Below are positions 53,061 through 64,000 of a DNA stretch of 64,000 nucleotides, piece by piece. The stretch covers positions 83,022,800 through 83,086,799 of the forward strand of contig JAZBQD010000030.1 in NCBI GenBank assembly GCA_036583965.1, in the 5' to 3' direction. Every line of letters starts with the position of its first letter. Position 1 is the first letter of the stretch. This stretch comes from Prunella strophiata. Taxonomy: Eukaryota; Chordata; Aves; Passeriformes; Prunellidae. A program made the position numbers and the translations under genes. The notes under the pieces are model-generated. The model did not search any database and was not told the origin of the DNA. It was given only the letters and a program-made list of their open reading frames with translations.

Positions 53061-55819
53061 CCTGAGTGGCCATAGTTAGCTCAGAACTTACAAATTAGTC
53101 CATGGTTAGGACTGTTTCTTGTTTTTTCCCCATGTGCATTACTTTGCATAAACATTGACTTTTTTTTCTGTTTTATCACTCAGACATACAGAATGCTGCT
53201 GTCCTTCTGCACCTCCTCACACTCACACCTCTCATTTTTACTATTCAAAGAAATGTAGCAAATGTAGGTACCTCAGTGTTCATCTCCTGTCTGTCATGTT
53301 TATGAGGATGATGGAGGCCTGCAAACATCCTCATTCAGGTCTTCAGGTGACCTCCCACTGTTGCAAAAACTGCTGCTCTCTGTTTCTTGTCTTGTATCTG
53401 GTCTTTATCAATCTAAATATAAAACATTCTTGCTCTACAAGGCTTTCCTTTAATATCATTTGATGATTTGTTGTAAGTGTTTTTGCCTTTAAAACATTAA
53501 TGCTTAGGCAGTTTTGTCTGGCTTTTTTATTTTGCTTTTCTTGTATACCTTCTTAGCTATTTTCTTCTCCTTTGGATGTGACTTCTTATTTTTGAAGTAC
53601 ATATTTTTAGTTGTAATAACGTAAACATTCTGGGGTTTGTTTATTTGTTATTCAAGAGTTGCTTTCAATATTTAAAAAAAACCATATTATGATGACTAAA
53701 CAATCTTCTCCAACTTTGAAGCAAGTTTTTTATTTTTTATTTTTTGAAATCAAATACTATTTTTATGTTAATTTAGTATTTTCTCAGTTTTAAAAGAGAA
53801 TTTCCCAATTCCATCAGGTTATTGAGCAGTGTTTCTGTCACAGCATTTTTCCCCATGACTTGCACATTTCTCAGAACCCAGTCAGGGGTATCTTGGCTTG
53901 TTTCAGCTTTTAGCAAAAGCTCTTTCATGAATCAGTCATTTCTGATGTCATTTAGTCTCTTCATCACACCCTAACCTGACATTTACCCAGTCTATGTGGG
54001 GGTGATTGAAGTTTCTGGTTACTAATTTGTTTTCTTATTGTCTTTTAAATCTCTCTGGGTACCTCACTCACACCACTGTCACCCTGATTAGGGAGTGACA
54101 TCTTTTTCTAATGCTTCTGTAGTGCTGGTGTCTTAATCCATAATGTGCAACATTCAGAACAATTATCTGATGCAAAGCATTCTTTAACACACACTGCATC
54201 CTTTCTTTCTTGCCTGTGTAGTTTGTAGTTTCCACTGACTACTTTTCCTTCCATGAAGCCTTTGATACTCCTGTTAGGTCAATATTGTCTCTTAAAACTA
54301 AGTGTCCTCATTCCTTTATCTAATTTAACACTTGTAGCTTTTCTATAGTAGGATGTATGTGTTTGATCTGGTAGCTATTTTTCCTATTATCTTTAAATGG
54401 TATTTTTGGGCACAGAGTGAGCTTGTGTCCTACATGAGTTTTATGAACTTCTGTCCTATGTTTCTTCTCAAGGATATAAAGCTTTTTATAATTTCACCCC
54501 TCTGTGATATATCCCCAAACCACATTTTCTTCTGCACCTGTTTAAGTTTCCTCTAGTCTTTTAATTCAATCTCTTTTTTCAGTGACCTTCCTGATTTTTA
54601 CTTACGGCAGCTTATCCAAATCCTATTTTTGCTGTAAAGACTTTGTGCAAAGTTTGTCCAGTTCCTGGTGAGTCTAAACCCTCCATTCCTACACCAGCAA
54701 GAAAGACACTGCTGGAGCAAGAGCAGAGGTAGATAGATGGTCAAGGGTATAATTTTCATATTTGGGAGGTCACTGGTCATCCTAGCTGAGTGACTCTGCA
54801 GAATACTAATGTCTATCTGAAAGGAATGGTTTGTAATGTACCTTGCTCATGCTGGTTTGCACAGACACATTTTTTCCACCCAAAGGCCTCGTGAAGAAAA
54901 ATGATTTCTTGCCTCATAAATGCACTTCCTGCTTCTGAGATTTTTGACAATAGTAGATGAATTAAGTAACTGAGCAGTGGTTATAGGCTGTACCTGTGGG
55001 AAAGACAACTCAGTTTCTGTAAATAACTTGTCTCTGCCCGTGTTTCTGAATTTGTGTGCCTAAATATCCTGAGTAGACGCAGACCCCTGGATATGCCTGC
55101 CTTTGTAGACCATACTGTTTGTGGCTTAAGGAGTTAGGCAGCATTGTAGTTTGAAACTTTCCTCCTTTTCCTTTTTGCAATTGCACATTTTGATTCTCTT
55201 CCACAAGTTATTAGCAGATCTTTGCAGGATGTTCAGATCCCATGCAAGAGGGGAGACTCTCCTCCAGCAGGATATTTCTCCATAAAATCACTCACAGCCT
55301 GATCTTTAAAGGACACTGTCAGAAGCTCTCTTCCACTTCTTCCACAGGTGTCTGTACTGCAAGAAGTTTGTGTGGATGTTAAATACCATGTATGCTTGCA
55401 ATGTGTCCTCTTGAGTGCAGCATTTGGGGGGGGTTTGTCCATTTATTTATTTTGTGCTTTGCTGAGTTTGATGAGCATTGCTGTGTCACAGGGTGAGTTT
55501 GTCCTACCCACTGTAATGAGTTGTGAGTAAATGCATGTTTTCCTTTTGACTTAGCATGCATCCTAATTTTATTACTGCAAGATGCAGACTTGGAATTAGC
55601 ATTACTGAGGGAGTGAAAGGAAGATGTGAGAGAAGCTGGCAGTGTGAGTGACATGTCTGGAGGGAAGGGAGGAGGCAGCAGAGGATAGTTCAGGCATCAC
55701 CTTTGCAATCCTCAGCCACTGTGGATAAATCTCTTCCAGTTTGTTCCCTTGCTCTGAAATGAGCAGATAAAAGCCTGCTACAAATGAGCTGCCCTCTTGC
55801 ATATAGAGAGCCACAGTGG
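53061..55819. other. Unique intronic DNA, no supported gene
   Basis: About 2.8 kb of pyrimidine-rich, AT-rich DNA on the + strand. No transposon is recognised. Confidence 0.55.
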
Positions 55820-56125
55820 CCAAGGTGTCTGTAGTGGCAGGGGATCCTCGTGAAAGGCAGAGAGGCAGTGGGCAGCCAGAGCAGGGCAGCTGGGGGCAGC
55901 AGGAGCACCCAGCCCTGGGTGTGGGCACCTCCCTGGGGTTGGGCACAAGTCATGGGCCCGTGGTGGGCTGGCCTTGGTTGGGTCAGGGCCAGCTGGGGCA
56001 GGGCTGTGCAAAACCAGCCCTGCTGTGGCATCGGTGGGGCAGGAGCTGATGGAGCCAGGGGCTGACCTGGAGTCCTGAGCCCTGGGCTCTGGCAGGGTGT
56101 GGGGGTGCCCTCCAGGGCTGGTACT
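55820..56125. other. GC-rich island inside AT-rich intron, with G-run clusters
   Basis: About 300 bases rich in GGGCAG, GGGCTGG, CAGCTGGGG and CCAGGG words, with sharp edges against AT-rich flanks. CpG is scarce, so it is not a classical CpG island. GGG runs at 55917-55919, 55923-55925, 55935-55938 and 55941-55943 could make a G-quadruplex in the sense RNA. Frames are open on both strands (143 codons on - at 55778-56209, 77 and 71 on +). Their products are Pro/Ala- or Gly/Trp-rich and unlike any family I know. It may be an unrecognised repeat, a biased gene conversion hot spot, a regulatory element or an unannotated exon. Confidence 0.6.
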
Positions 56126-57959
56126 GAAAATACAAAGATTATGTTTCAAGTTTAGCATAGCTAAAGCTAATGTGTTCTTGCTCTCTTTCTCTAAGTGTGT
56201 TTTATTCACTGTGTCTGTCTTGAATGGGTTTCCCTGTAAGAATATCTGCTGTTTCAGATAATTACAGACAGCAAGTGGAACTTTGGGTGTCAGCCTTGGT
56301 GCTCCAGTGCCAGTGAGATTGGCTGGCTCCCAGAGTCAGCAAATGGATAGGTTGGGAGATGAGAAAATTTAAGAAATTCTTCCCACAGCAGAGTAAATAC
56401 ACCTTTTTTTTTTTTTTTTAAACCAAAAAGTATGGATGTGAACAGATTTGTATTTTCATTCAAGTGGATGTATCCATCAGATCTCTATTCCCTAAATATA
56501 GTTTTGATTTTTTTGTGGACTCTGGAGTGATTAAAAATATCTACGAGTGCCTTTACAATTCTGTGATGACAAAAAAAAACCTGTAAACTTTTCAGTGTGA
56601 AATACTGTTTACTGAAATTTTTTTGGAATGTTTTTCATGTTTAATCACAGCAAATAAGAGGGGCATGGAGCTATGTATTTATGGTCACAGTATTTAAAAC
56701 ACAACAGTATTTAAAACACATCTGTGTATGCCCAATTTAAGGGTCTGTGCTGGAACAGCTTGCAGGCACTAAAAGAGTGCATGCATTCAATTGTCTAAGA
56801 AGTTGGAACTATAGGGCTTTCTCAGAGGGTTTTTTTTTCCTCATAAATTTATATTGATAATTCAAAAAATACAAAGGAAAGATATAAGATTATTTATTTA
56901 TGGAAAGAATAAAGTAGAAGTGTGAGAAGTACTTCATTCTCTAAAATGGGTACCTGGTACATACCAAATTTTTCACCTCTTTTCATACCTGCAAACTGAA
57001 AAGAAAGTAAACCTACAGCTTTAAGATTATAGGGCAGTAGCTCATTTCTCCAACTCACAGCCTGTTACTGTGTAGGAGGCACAATCCATTAGTTGTCAGT
57101 TCCCATCTCTCTAAGGTCAGCTGCCTCAATCGTGGGAACCAGCTGACAGCTGCTAGAAGTTGATTTTTTTCTTCCCTGTATGTTGTTAGCAGGATTTCAA
57201 TTAGTGCAATTAGATGTACCTGTTTTCATGAGGTCTTGTTGGCATTAAAATGTGCTTCTTGAAACAAGTTCAGTGAGTCACTTAGCCTAGCATTATTTTT
57301 CTTTTGTTTGTCCTTTTTTTTTTTAAGGTTATTTGACGGTATTTTTTGTGACTTGATCTCTTTTAGAGTTTTCAATAGTAGCATCTATACATCTGGCATT
57401 TTTATTCCTCTTTCTTAGGAGGGACCTATCATATACCTGAATTTTTTGCTCTATCTGTTCATCAGCAAGTGAATTTTGATTGTAATTTATCACAAATTCT
57501 TTGGACAGCTCTTCAGGGATGTAGTGTAAGATCATACTTTTTTTTGTGCTAGCTTTCTGCTCTGGGTCAGAGAGTGTTTATACCCATGATGTGTAAAGGT
57601 GTGTGTTAATTTTCCTTTGATCAGTCCTTTGGGAATAGAAATTCCTGATTACTAAGAAGCCTGTGGTGTTGTAATACCTGTGATACTCTGAATCAGAAAA
57701 GTTATATTGAAGTATTTTCCCCCCACCCTCATCTGTCAGGGATTAAATAGCCTAGGCTTTCTTTCTAGTGTCTTATATCCCTCAACTTAAATATTTGAAA
57801 AAACTTGCTTTTTCTCTATATTCACCTTCCAAAGCTCACCCCAAGCAATTGCTTTCTTGTCAGCTGGTGTTCCTCTGATGTTGGCATGAGAGAACACCCC
57901 AAGAGCAGGAAAGCATCCCCATCAGTTTGGGGTAGGTAGAGGAACAGAGAGAAAACAGA
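56126..57959. other. Unique intronic DNA with a small duplication, no gene seen
   Basis: AT-rich. T16 at about 56404-56419, the 17-base doublet at 56687-56720, and an 8-base inverted repeat GTCAGCTG/CAGCTGAC near 57118-57146. No transposon or gene is recognised. Confidence 0.55.
56687..56720. repeat. Perfect 17-base tandem doublet
   Basis: ACAGTATTTAAAACACA occurs twice back to back (56687-56703 and 56704-56720) without a mismatch, which points to a recent duplication. Confidence 0.96.
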
Positions 57960-58300
57960 GAGATTTTGAAGAGTGAGCTCCACTGGCCGTGGCAGGAAGG
58001 TGCTTGGGGCAGAACCCCTCAGGGTGCCTGGTTGCTCCCTTCATTGCTGCTCAGAAGCTTCAATTCCACTGCAGTGACCACCACCTGTGCCCCAAAAGCA
58101 GCAGAGGAGCTGCTTTGGCTGGTTGCTATGTCAACTGTGCTCTCTTTGCCTGCAGAAAGCCAAGTGCTGGTTGGTATGGCAACCCTCCTCGGAGCACCCA
58201 AGGATGCTCAGTGGGGAACAGGCTCTTTGGAGAAGGCACTGGGGTATCAGTGGAGGTGGAAGCTCTTGTGCCAAAGGGTATGAGGGGCAGGAAAGACCCA
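57960..58300. other. GC-richer patch with two X-box-like palindromes
   Basis: Richer in G and C than its flanks, with open frames on both strands and no recognised protein. It holds GTTGCTATGTCAAC (58122-58135) and GTTGGTATGGCAAC (58170-58183). Each matches 12 of 14 bases of the symmetric RFX-factor X-box GTTGCCATGGCAAC, and they start 48 bases apart. RFX factors bind such sites in neuronal and ciliary gene enhancers. A regulatory role is an inference from motif and pairing only. Confidence 0.5.
58122..58183. promoter_or_regulatory. Candidate pair of RFX-type X-box sites
   Basis: Both sites keep the outer half-site letters GTTG...CAAC. Site 1 departs from the consensus at positions 6 and 10, site 2 at positions 5 and 6. 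Each half-site pair is in the correct contiguous spacing for dimer binding. There is no proof of binding or activity. Confidence 0.4.
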
Positions 58301-58914
58301 TGCAATCACACATTTATTTGGAAAAGTGTTTTGTAGAATCAAGTAGGTTCTTGGAGGCTAAATAATTCTTGTTTATAACACCATTCTTTCGTGTTTCAGT
58401 AGAAGAGGAAAACAGTAATGGTAATTTTGTACAAAAGATACCAAGACAACACTAAAATCAACATGATTGAGCTGCTTTAGCATTTTCTTAATGGAAGAGT
58501 ATTGTAGCCACATGCTTGGGAAAATATGTGCTATGTTTTCAACCTGTCAGTATTGTAGAGGTGTTGCATAGTGTCAAAGAAAAGCCCTAGTCAGGATCTT
58601 ATAGGTGAGATGAACCTTTACTGTAACAGGTAGGTCAAGAAACATTAGAAGAAGAAGCTTTGATGGACTAGAGTGGATGAGTGTGTGTGTCTGTGTGCAT
58701 GCTCAGGTCTCCTTCACTCAGGCTGCCCAGGAGCTACATCAATTGCCAGGGACATTCTCATCAGGCAGTTCTCTTGTAAAAGATTTTAAAGAAAAACAGA
58801 CTTTGGTGGCTTTCTCCATATTCTGGAGATTAAGTGAGAAGCTGTATTGTTTAGACATTGGACAACCCAAAATGTCAACAAGTAAAATATAATGCAAAAA
58901 TACATGTTTCAGTC
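58301..58914. other. Unique intronic DNA, no gene seen
   Basis: AT-rich with a short GTGTGTGTGT stretch near 58681. Nothing else is recognised. Confidence 0.6.
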
Positions 58915-59062
58915 ATTAGAAAGTCTGCCCAGGGAAGTGGTGGAATCACCATTCCTGTAAATGTGGAATGTGGGGATAAGGTTTGGTGCTGAACATGGTG
59001 GTTGGTAGTTGGAATCAATGATCTTAGAGGTCTTTTCCAGCATTAATGATTCTATGATTCTA
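58915..59062 (+). mobile_element. CR1 LINE 3' end (sense)
   Basis: CTGCCCAGGGAAGTGGTGGA, ATCACCATTCCTGTAAATGT, GGTGCTGAACATGGTGGTTG and GATCTTAGAGGTCTTTTCCA, then the tail AATGATTCTATGATTCTA ending at 59062. This is the CR1 subtype with the TTAGAGGTCTTTTCCAAC end. It is 5'-truncated at the GCCCAGGGA box. Confidence 0.94.
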
Positions 59063-62000
59063 AATTCTTTCTTTAATAAATTTTTTTCTTTAACATGAAA
59101 GTTGCTGAAGCTATTAGAAAACTTTGAATTCTGAGAAAAGTGTTTATGTGATCATCTCACACGGCTGACTAGCATTGCTGGTAAATTTTGATTTCTTATG
59201 GTTAGCCTTTCTGAAAGCATCTTTATTAAACTCACTTTTAGCTATGTGAATTAATGTGTGCATTAATCTATTTGTCAGGTCTCTTCTGCATTTGGTAGGG
59301 TAGCAGATTTACAGATCTGTTGTCAAAGCATGGGTTTCATGAGTTTGGCTTTGCAACTCACTTTGGGCTTATTGGGAAGAATATAATTCAATCATCAATG
59401 GTGCAGAAATAGCTCTTAATACTACAGCAGCCACATCTAATTTTTGAAATCATATAGAAGGTGAGGGAAGAGACTGTAAAGTTATTAAAGAGACTAAGGC
59501 ATGGATTTTCAATAAATCTTTTTATCCACTGAATGAGTACTTACTTTATTAACTCATCAACATTAAATAATCCAAAAACTGATGGTAATAATCACCATGT
59601 CTTTTGGTCAAGAAAATTTGCTTTGTGAATTTACATCCAAATGCAAATTTAAATCAGGAAACTGCATTTCAGGTAGACACAAGGCTATCTTCCCAAGCAG
59701 TGAAATAGTTATTTTTTGCATATTTTTTTTTCCATTATTTCCAATAATTTTCAATATATTCTTTCATTTTGCATTAAGAATTTCTTTTGCTTATTTGCCA
59801 TATTAACAGTATTCCATCTTAATTATTAATTGCAGTGTTTATCTAGCAATCATTTTGAAGGAACATTTTTTGCAGCTAATAGAAAACTTGTAACGTCAGG
59901 GATTCATGATACAGTAAGACAGCAAATTGTGATAGTCAAATTTAGAGCATTATTGATGCTATAATTATGTTAATTTTATTTTGATGAGCGAACTATATTT
60001 TCAAATTTTTCTTTCACTGTTATTGAATGAAGGAGAGGAAAACTAGAGATAACAAGCCCTGTAATAGAAAACAAGTAATTGTTTCCTTTGCTATTACAGC
60101 TTATTAGTATTTTTCATTAATTGGTCTTATAGTCAGTGCATTAGGTACTGTACATTATCTGTCTGAAGTGGCTTTTTAGGAGTGGGTTAGTTGTGTTTCC
60201 TGCATGGTATGCTCAGTCCAAGAGAGACAAATATAATGTAGAAAATGCTTAAAATTTCTTTGTCCATGGTTAGCACATACAATATTTATTAGCCTATAAT
60301 TCTTGCATAAGATATATTAAAATCATAAGCAGTACACATCTAGACCACAGATATATTATACACTATTTAAGTTGTGATATCATCCTCTTTATTGTTGTAT
60401 CTAAATGTCTTATTTTGATAATATCCAAAGTATTATCTACTATTTGAGGTTTTTTAATTCTGTTTTCCAATCCCCTTGACCAGGGAAAAATATATTGAAA
60501 GAACAGCTATGACAACTTTTTGTGTGCCTTTCCTTACATTAGTGGCATTGTTGCCATGCTAGAAATTCAAGGATGCCCAGCACTGTCTTTTATCCTTGTA
60601 GGATGTTTCAGGGTCTTTAAATGTACAAAAGAAAGATTGTGTTGCCTGTGCAGTCGAGCTTTTCCCATTCTGAGAACATTTCACCTGTACTTGAGAAGCG
60701 CTGTGTTTGTTGCCTGTCAGAGTTTTGAGTGATTTTGTTACCATGCTTGACCTGAAGCTTGTTATTACTGTGAGGATCTGGAGAGGTGAATGTTGAATGT
60801 TGCATTGTATTGTTTGGAGGAATAAAATATGTTTTATAGAGGTCTTTGCTGCTGAGAAAATTGTCCACTGCTCTTTGCAGTAGCTAGAATTTCCTAAGCT
60901 GGCAGCTCTGTTTCGTCTTTGACATACAATAGCACCCTAATGCAGTAGCTGTAGTGGTATGAATCTCTTCTGGCTTTAGACATCTACCCTCTTGACCTTC
61001 ACATCAGAACTAGTCATCAGAAGCTCCCTGGAGGGAGGTGGCCCTTAATGAACTGTGTAGACTACTTACTGAGTGGTAAAAGTTCATTTCCTCATTTACC
61101 TGAAATATCTAGTTCATAATTTCCACTCTACACTCAAACCATTTTTGCATTTTCCTCCGGGGTCTAGACTAGGGAAAAACTTTCTTTATACATACAAAGT
61201 CTTGAAAATTAATTAATCAGAGAATGAGAACTGATCCATATGGGTTTTAAAAAGTATATTTTCTGCTTGTAGTGAGCAACTCAGTGGAGCTACCCTAAAG
61301 AACTGGCCTTTCCTGCTCATTTATCACTCCTTGTACAGCCAAGCAGTTTCAGTGCAGCTTGCTGCTCCTTTTTTTTTGAAGGAATTGAAAAAAGTGTGAT
61401 GGTAGCCAAGCACAGTTCATAATAATTCTTTCTTTTGTCATCATCTTCAGAGTAGGTGAGGCTGGCAGAGCCCAAATGTACAAAATGCAAATACAATCAT
61501 ATACATCAATAGAAATAGAGGTTTTTTTATATTTCTTAAAAAATATAAAAATAAGATGATATAAGAAGTAAGCAGGGTTAATAGAGAAAGCACTAGTGAA
61601 ATTTGTACCTTAGAGAATGTGTTTTGGAAGTTATTTTTCCATTCAAGACACAGTAAGTTTTGGATGTTTGATGGTTGTTTTGTTTCTGTGCGTAATTTGT
61701 AAAGTTGTTCCCTGACGTAGTCAATGTTATTTTAAAATAAAATGCCAGACTGTTAGTGCTTGTATTGTTATGTATGTTTTATTTAGCTAAATAATAACTC
61801 CACTCATTAGATGTTAGCATATATTTTATCTCAAACCAAAGGAAAAAGAAAGATAGTGTAAAAAGTTTTTGGTTTATTTTCAGATTTACTGTTTCTCTTA
61901 TATTTTGGTGCTGGCCAGCTCACTTCTTTCAATGCTATGCAGTGCCACCCCTTTTTTAATTTCATTTTTTAGTATTATTTTGTGCATAAACTGTGCAATT

Positions 62001-63830
62001 ACATGTAGTGAGCTTTTAGTGTACTGTTCTTTTGTTCACAACTTTTATAATTCCAAATTTCTAGACATTGCTGTGCAAACCATTATACAAGCCAGCAAGT
62101 TTTGACTATTAATAGAAACAAGCTTTAATTAAACAGAGCCAAACAGAGCTGGTAGAGGATATTTGTTCTAATGTATCAGTGTTAGAAAACTGATTGCAGA
62201 GAACCTGAGGAGAGAGGTGGCCTTTGTGACACGGTAATGGGAGCGAGGCAGGTGCACCCAGTGTCTCCTGCACCTCATTCACTGCTGAGCAGGGACCATC
62301 AGTCCCACTAAAGAAAGATGCTGACAAAAAGGTTAGAGCTCATTCTCTTGAGCAGTCATGTCAGATTTGAGGTTTGAGGAATGAGATTCCTTCCAGGCAG
62401 TTCCATGTGGGCTCCTTTCTCCCATCAGTGGGCCCTTTTGCTTTCAAAGCTCTCCTATTAGTTTCTTAAAATGGGAACAGCTTTTCCTTGATATCTATAA
62501 TGATTTATTTTTCTAAGCAATTAAATCTGATTTCTTTAAACCATAGCAGCTCCCTCATTAAAGAGAATGAATCACTGAATCAAAAATGCAAAGTCTCTGA
62601 GTGTGAAAGGCAGGCTCATGTTTCATATGATTTCAAGGAAAGACCACAGGGCTTGAGGGAAACAGGGCAGGAGCAGTGCCTGGAGTTGGATTGTGTCCAC
62701 ATGAAACCCATTACAAGAATGGACCATTCCCGACAGCTGTGCTTAGAAAACTTGAGCATCCTTTTCCCAAACAAGCAGCAAGCCTGAGGGGTTTTGCAGA
62801 ACCAGATGCAAATGCAGGTATCCTGTGGCTTGCACACCTGCTGCTAAATATTTAAATGTGTTTGGAGATCACATAAATTTCTCAGTATTTTGTGGAGAAT
62901 CTCATGAAGAGTTTTATTGTTTAGAGCACTTCTGTAATTTGAAAATCAGAGTTTTAATGGCCTGTACTTACAGTCTCATTTATTTCATGTGATTTATTTT
63001 TTCAGTTTTGCTGGTACATAACTTTAAAATGTTCACAGGCTTTTTTTTAATGTTTTATAATACCATGAAGCTAATGAATGAGGCCTACCATCTAAGCCCT
63101 TCAAAGCATTTCAATATAGCATTATTATGATATGAAGAAGTCAGGTTAGCAAATTCTGAAATTAAATAAAGAGTTTTTAAATGGATGTTGTAAGCTTCTG
63201 TATCCATGTTTAGGCTTTTACATTAGTGATCACAGCTTGTAGTAGGCACCATAAACCTTAAAACTGACAAAATTATGAAAACCAAACATTGATATTAGTG
63301 GGACTTTAATGCAATTTTACTATTATTCAAAGTACCAGTGTAGTCTGTTGATGAGAAAATATTTGTGTTACTGCAAAATGCAGTCTCACACAAACGTACA
63401 TGTATAATCAACATACCTTCAGCTTATTTTTCAGACAGAAATTTGCATACTGCTTCAAAATACTTTAAATGTTTTTCCATTTATCTGTCACTTTTAAAAA
63501 TGGGGAAGATGGCACTATTTACCCATTTATGTCATTTATCATTCCACAAATGATAAATGGAATGTATTCCACTGATAATTTTGGGCAGTTGTCAGTGGAA
63601 CTACATGAAAGAAAAGCAGGAGCAGGACAAATGATACTGATACCTGCTGAATTTCATAGGAGTTGAAATGCCCCCTTAGTCTAGAGCAATACTTGAATGA
63701 TATGAACTATTTATTAAGTGATACAAATATTTAATTTTTATAAAGCATTTAAAAATATTAAATTGAAATTTAATCAACAACAGAATAAGCTATCAACAAG
63801 GAAATTATTCTCCTAATTACACAAAGTGTG
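59063..63830. other. Unique intronic DNA leading to the exon
   Basis: About 4.8 kb of AT-rich DNA with no recognised transposon, so the last stretch before the exon is free of repeats. 59850-60320 is a repeat-free AT-rich stretch with mixed composition that could be a conserved non-coding element, but one sequence cannot show this. The hairpin at 63533-63559 is listed separately. Confidence 0.55.
63533..63559 (+). repeat. Perfect 11-base stem hairpin, 5-base loop, 309 bases before the exon
   Basis: CATTTATCATT, loop CCACA, then AATGATAAATG, an exact reverse complement. It is followed at once by an overlapping short inverted repeat GGAATGTATTCC (63559-63570). In the pre-mRNA this would be a stable AU-rich stem-loop near the acceptor. 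Confidence 0.93.

Positions 63831-64000
<170 letters not shown>

Noticed and set aside
55778..56209. 143-codon antisense frame, Pro/Ala/His-rich
   Set aside because: Low-complexity product of a GC-rich patch; several other frames are open in the same place.
56555..56566. CR1-like tail word ATTCTGTGATGA
   Set aside because: No CR1 3' UTR sequence precedes it; single matches to this short word are chance.
57118..57146. Inverted repeat GTCAGCTG/CAGCTGAC with a 13-base spacer
   Set aside because: An 8-base inverted repeat is expected many times in a window of this size.

Overview
The window looks like a piece of a bird genome, most probably a songbird-like neoavian. The DNA is AT-rich and has no long coding genes. 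Its interspersed repeats are almost all CR1 LINE copies, whose 3' ends carry the usual bird-type ATTCTATGATTCTRTGA tail. One 600-base endogenous-retrovirus LTR is of a type I know from passerine genomes. I see no Alu-like, B1-like or L1-like elements. The clade is an inference; the repeats themselves are seen.

Only one piece of protein-coding gene can be supported. The last 132 bases (63869-64000, + strand) are the first part of an exon of a GABA-A receptor beta subunit, and the residues fit beta-3 (GABRB3) best. A good branch point, polypyrimidine tract and AG acceptor stand just before it. Everything to the left is best read as one very long phase-0 intron of that gene, more than 63.8 kb, with its 5' end outside the window. 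This fits the very large intron 3 I recall for vertebrate GABRB3. I found no trace of the preceding short exon.

Layout: 1-15.9 kb is mostly unique intronic DNA with one CR1 3' end at 1.8 kb. 15.9-24.0 kb holds three A/C- or G/T-rich low-complexity tracts, a TA repeat and two minus-strand CR1 tails. 24.8-26.0 kb is the longest CR1 copy, with recognisable but broken reverse transcriptase. A CR1 tail lies at 27.5 kb and the minus-strand LTR at 32.2-32.8 kb. CR1 copies follow at 37.7 and 42.7 kb, the second with an internal deletion. 49.9-50.1 kb has a small tandem duplication and a CR1 tail.

51.0-52.5 kb is the most striking object: an uninterrupted 1.57-kb hexanucleotide array in three clean blocks (ACATAT / ACACAT / ACATAT), every base of which alternates purine and pyrimidine. 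Two GC-rich patches (55.8-56.1 and 58.0-58.3 kb) stand out from the AT-rich background; the second holds two X-box-like palindromes. A final CR1 tail lies at 58.9 kb, and unique DNA runs to the exon.

No operon, CRISPR, RNA gene or new multi-gene system is visible. The candidates for unusual biology are the hexanucleotide array, which would be transcribed as part of the GABRB3 pre-mRNA, and the two GC-rich patches.
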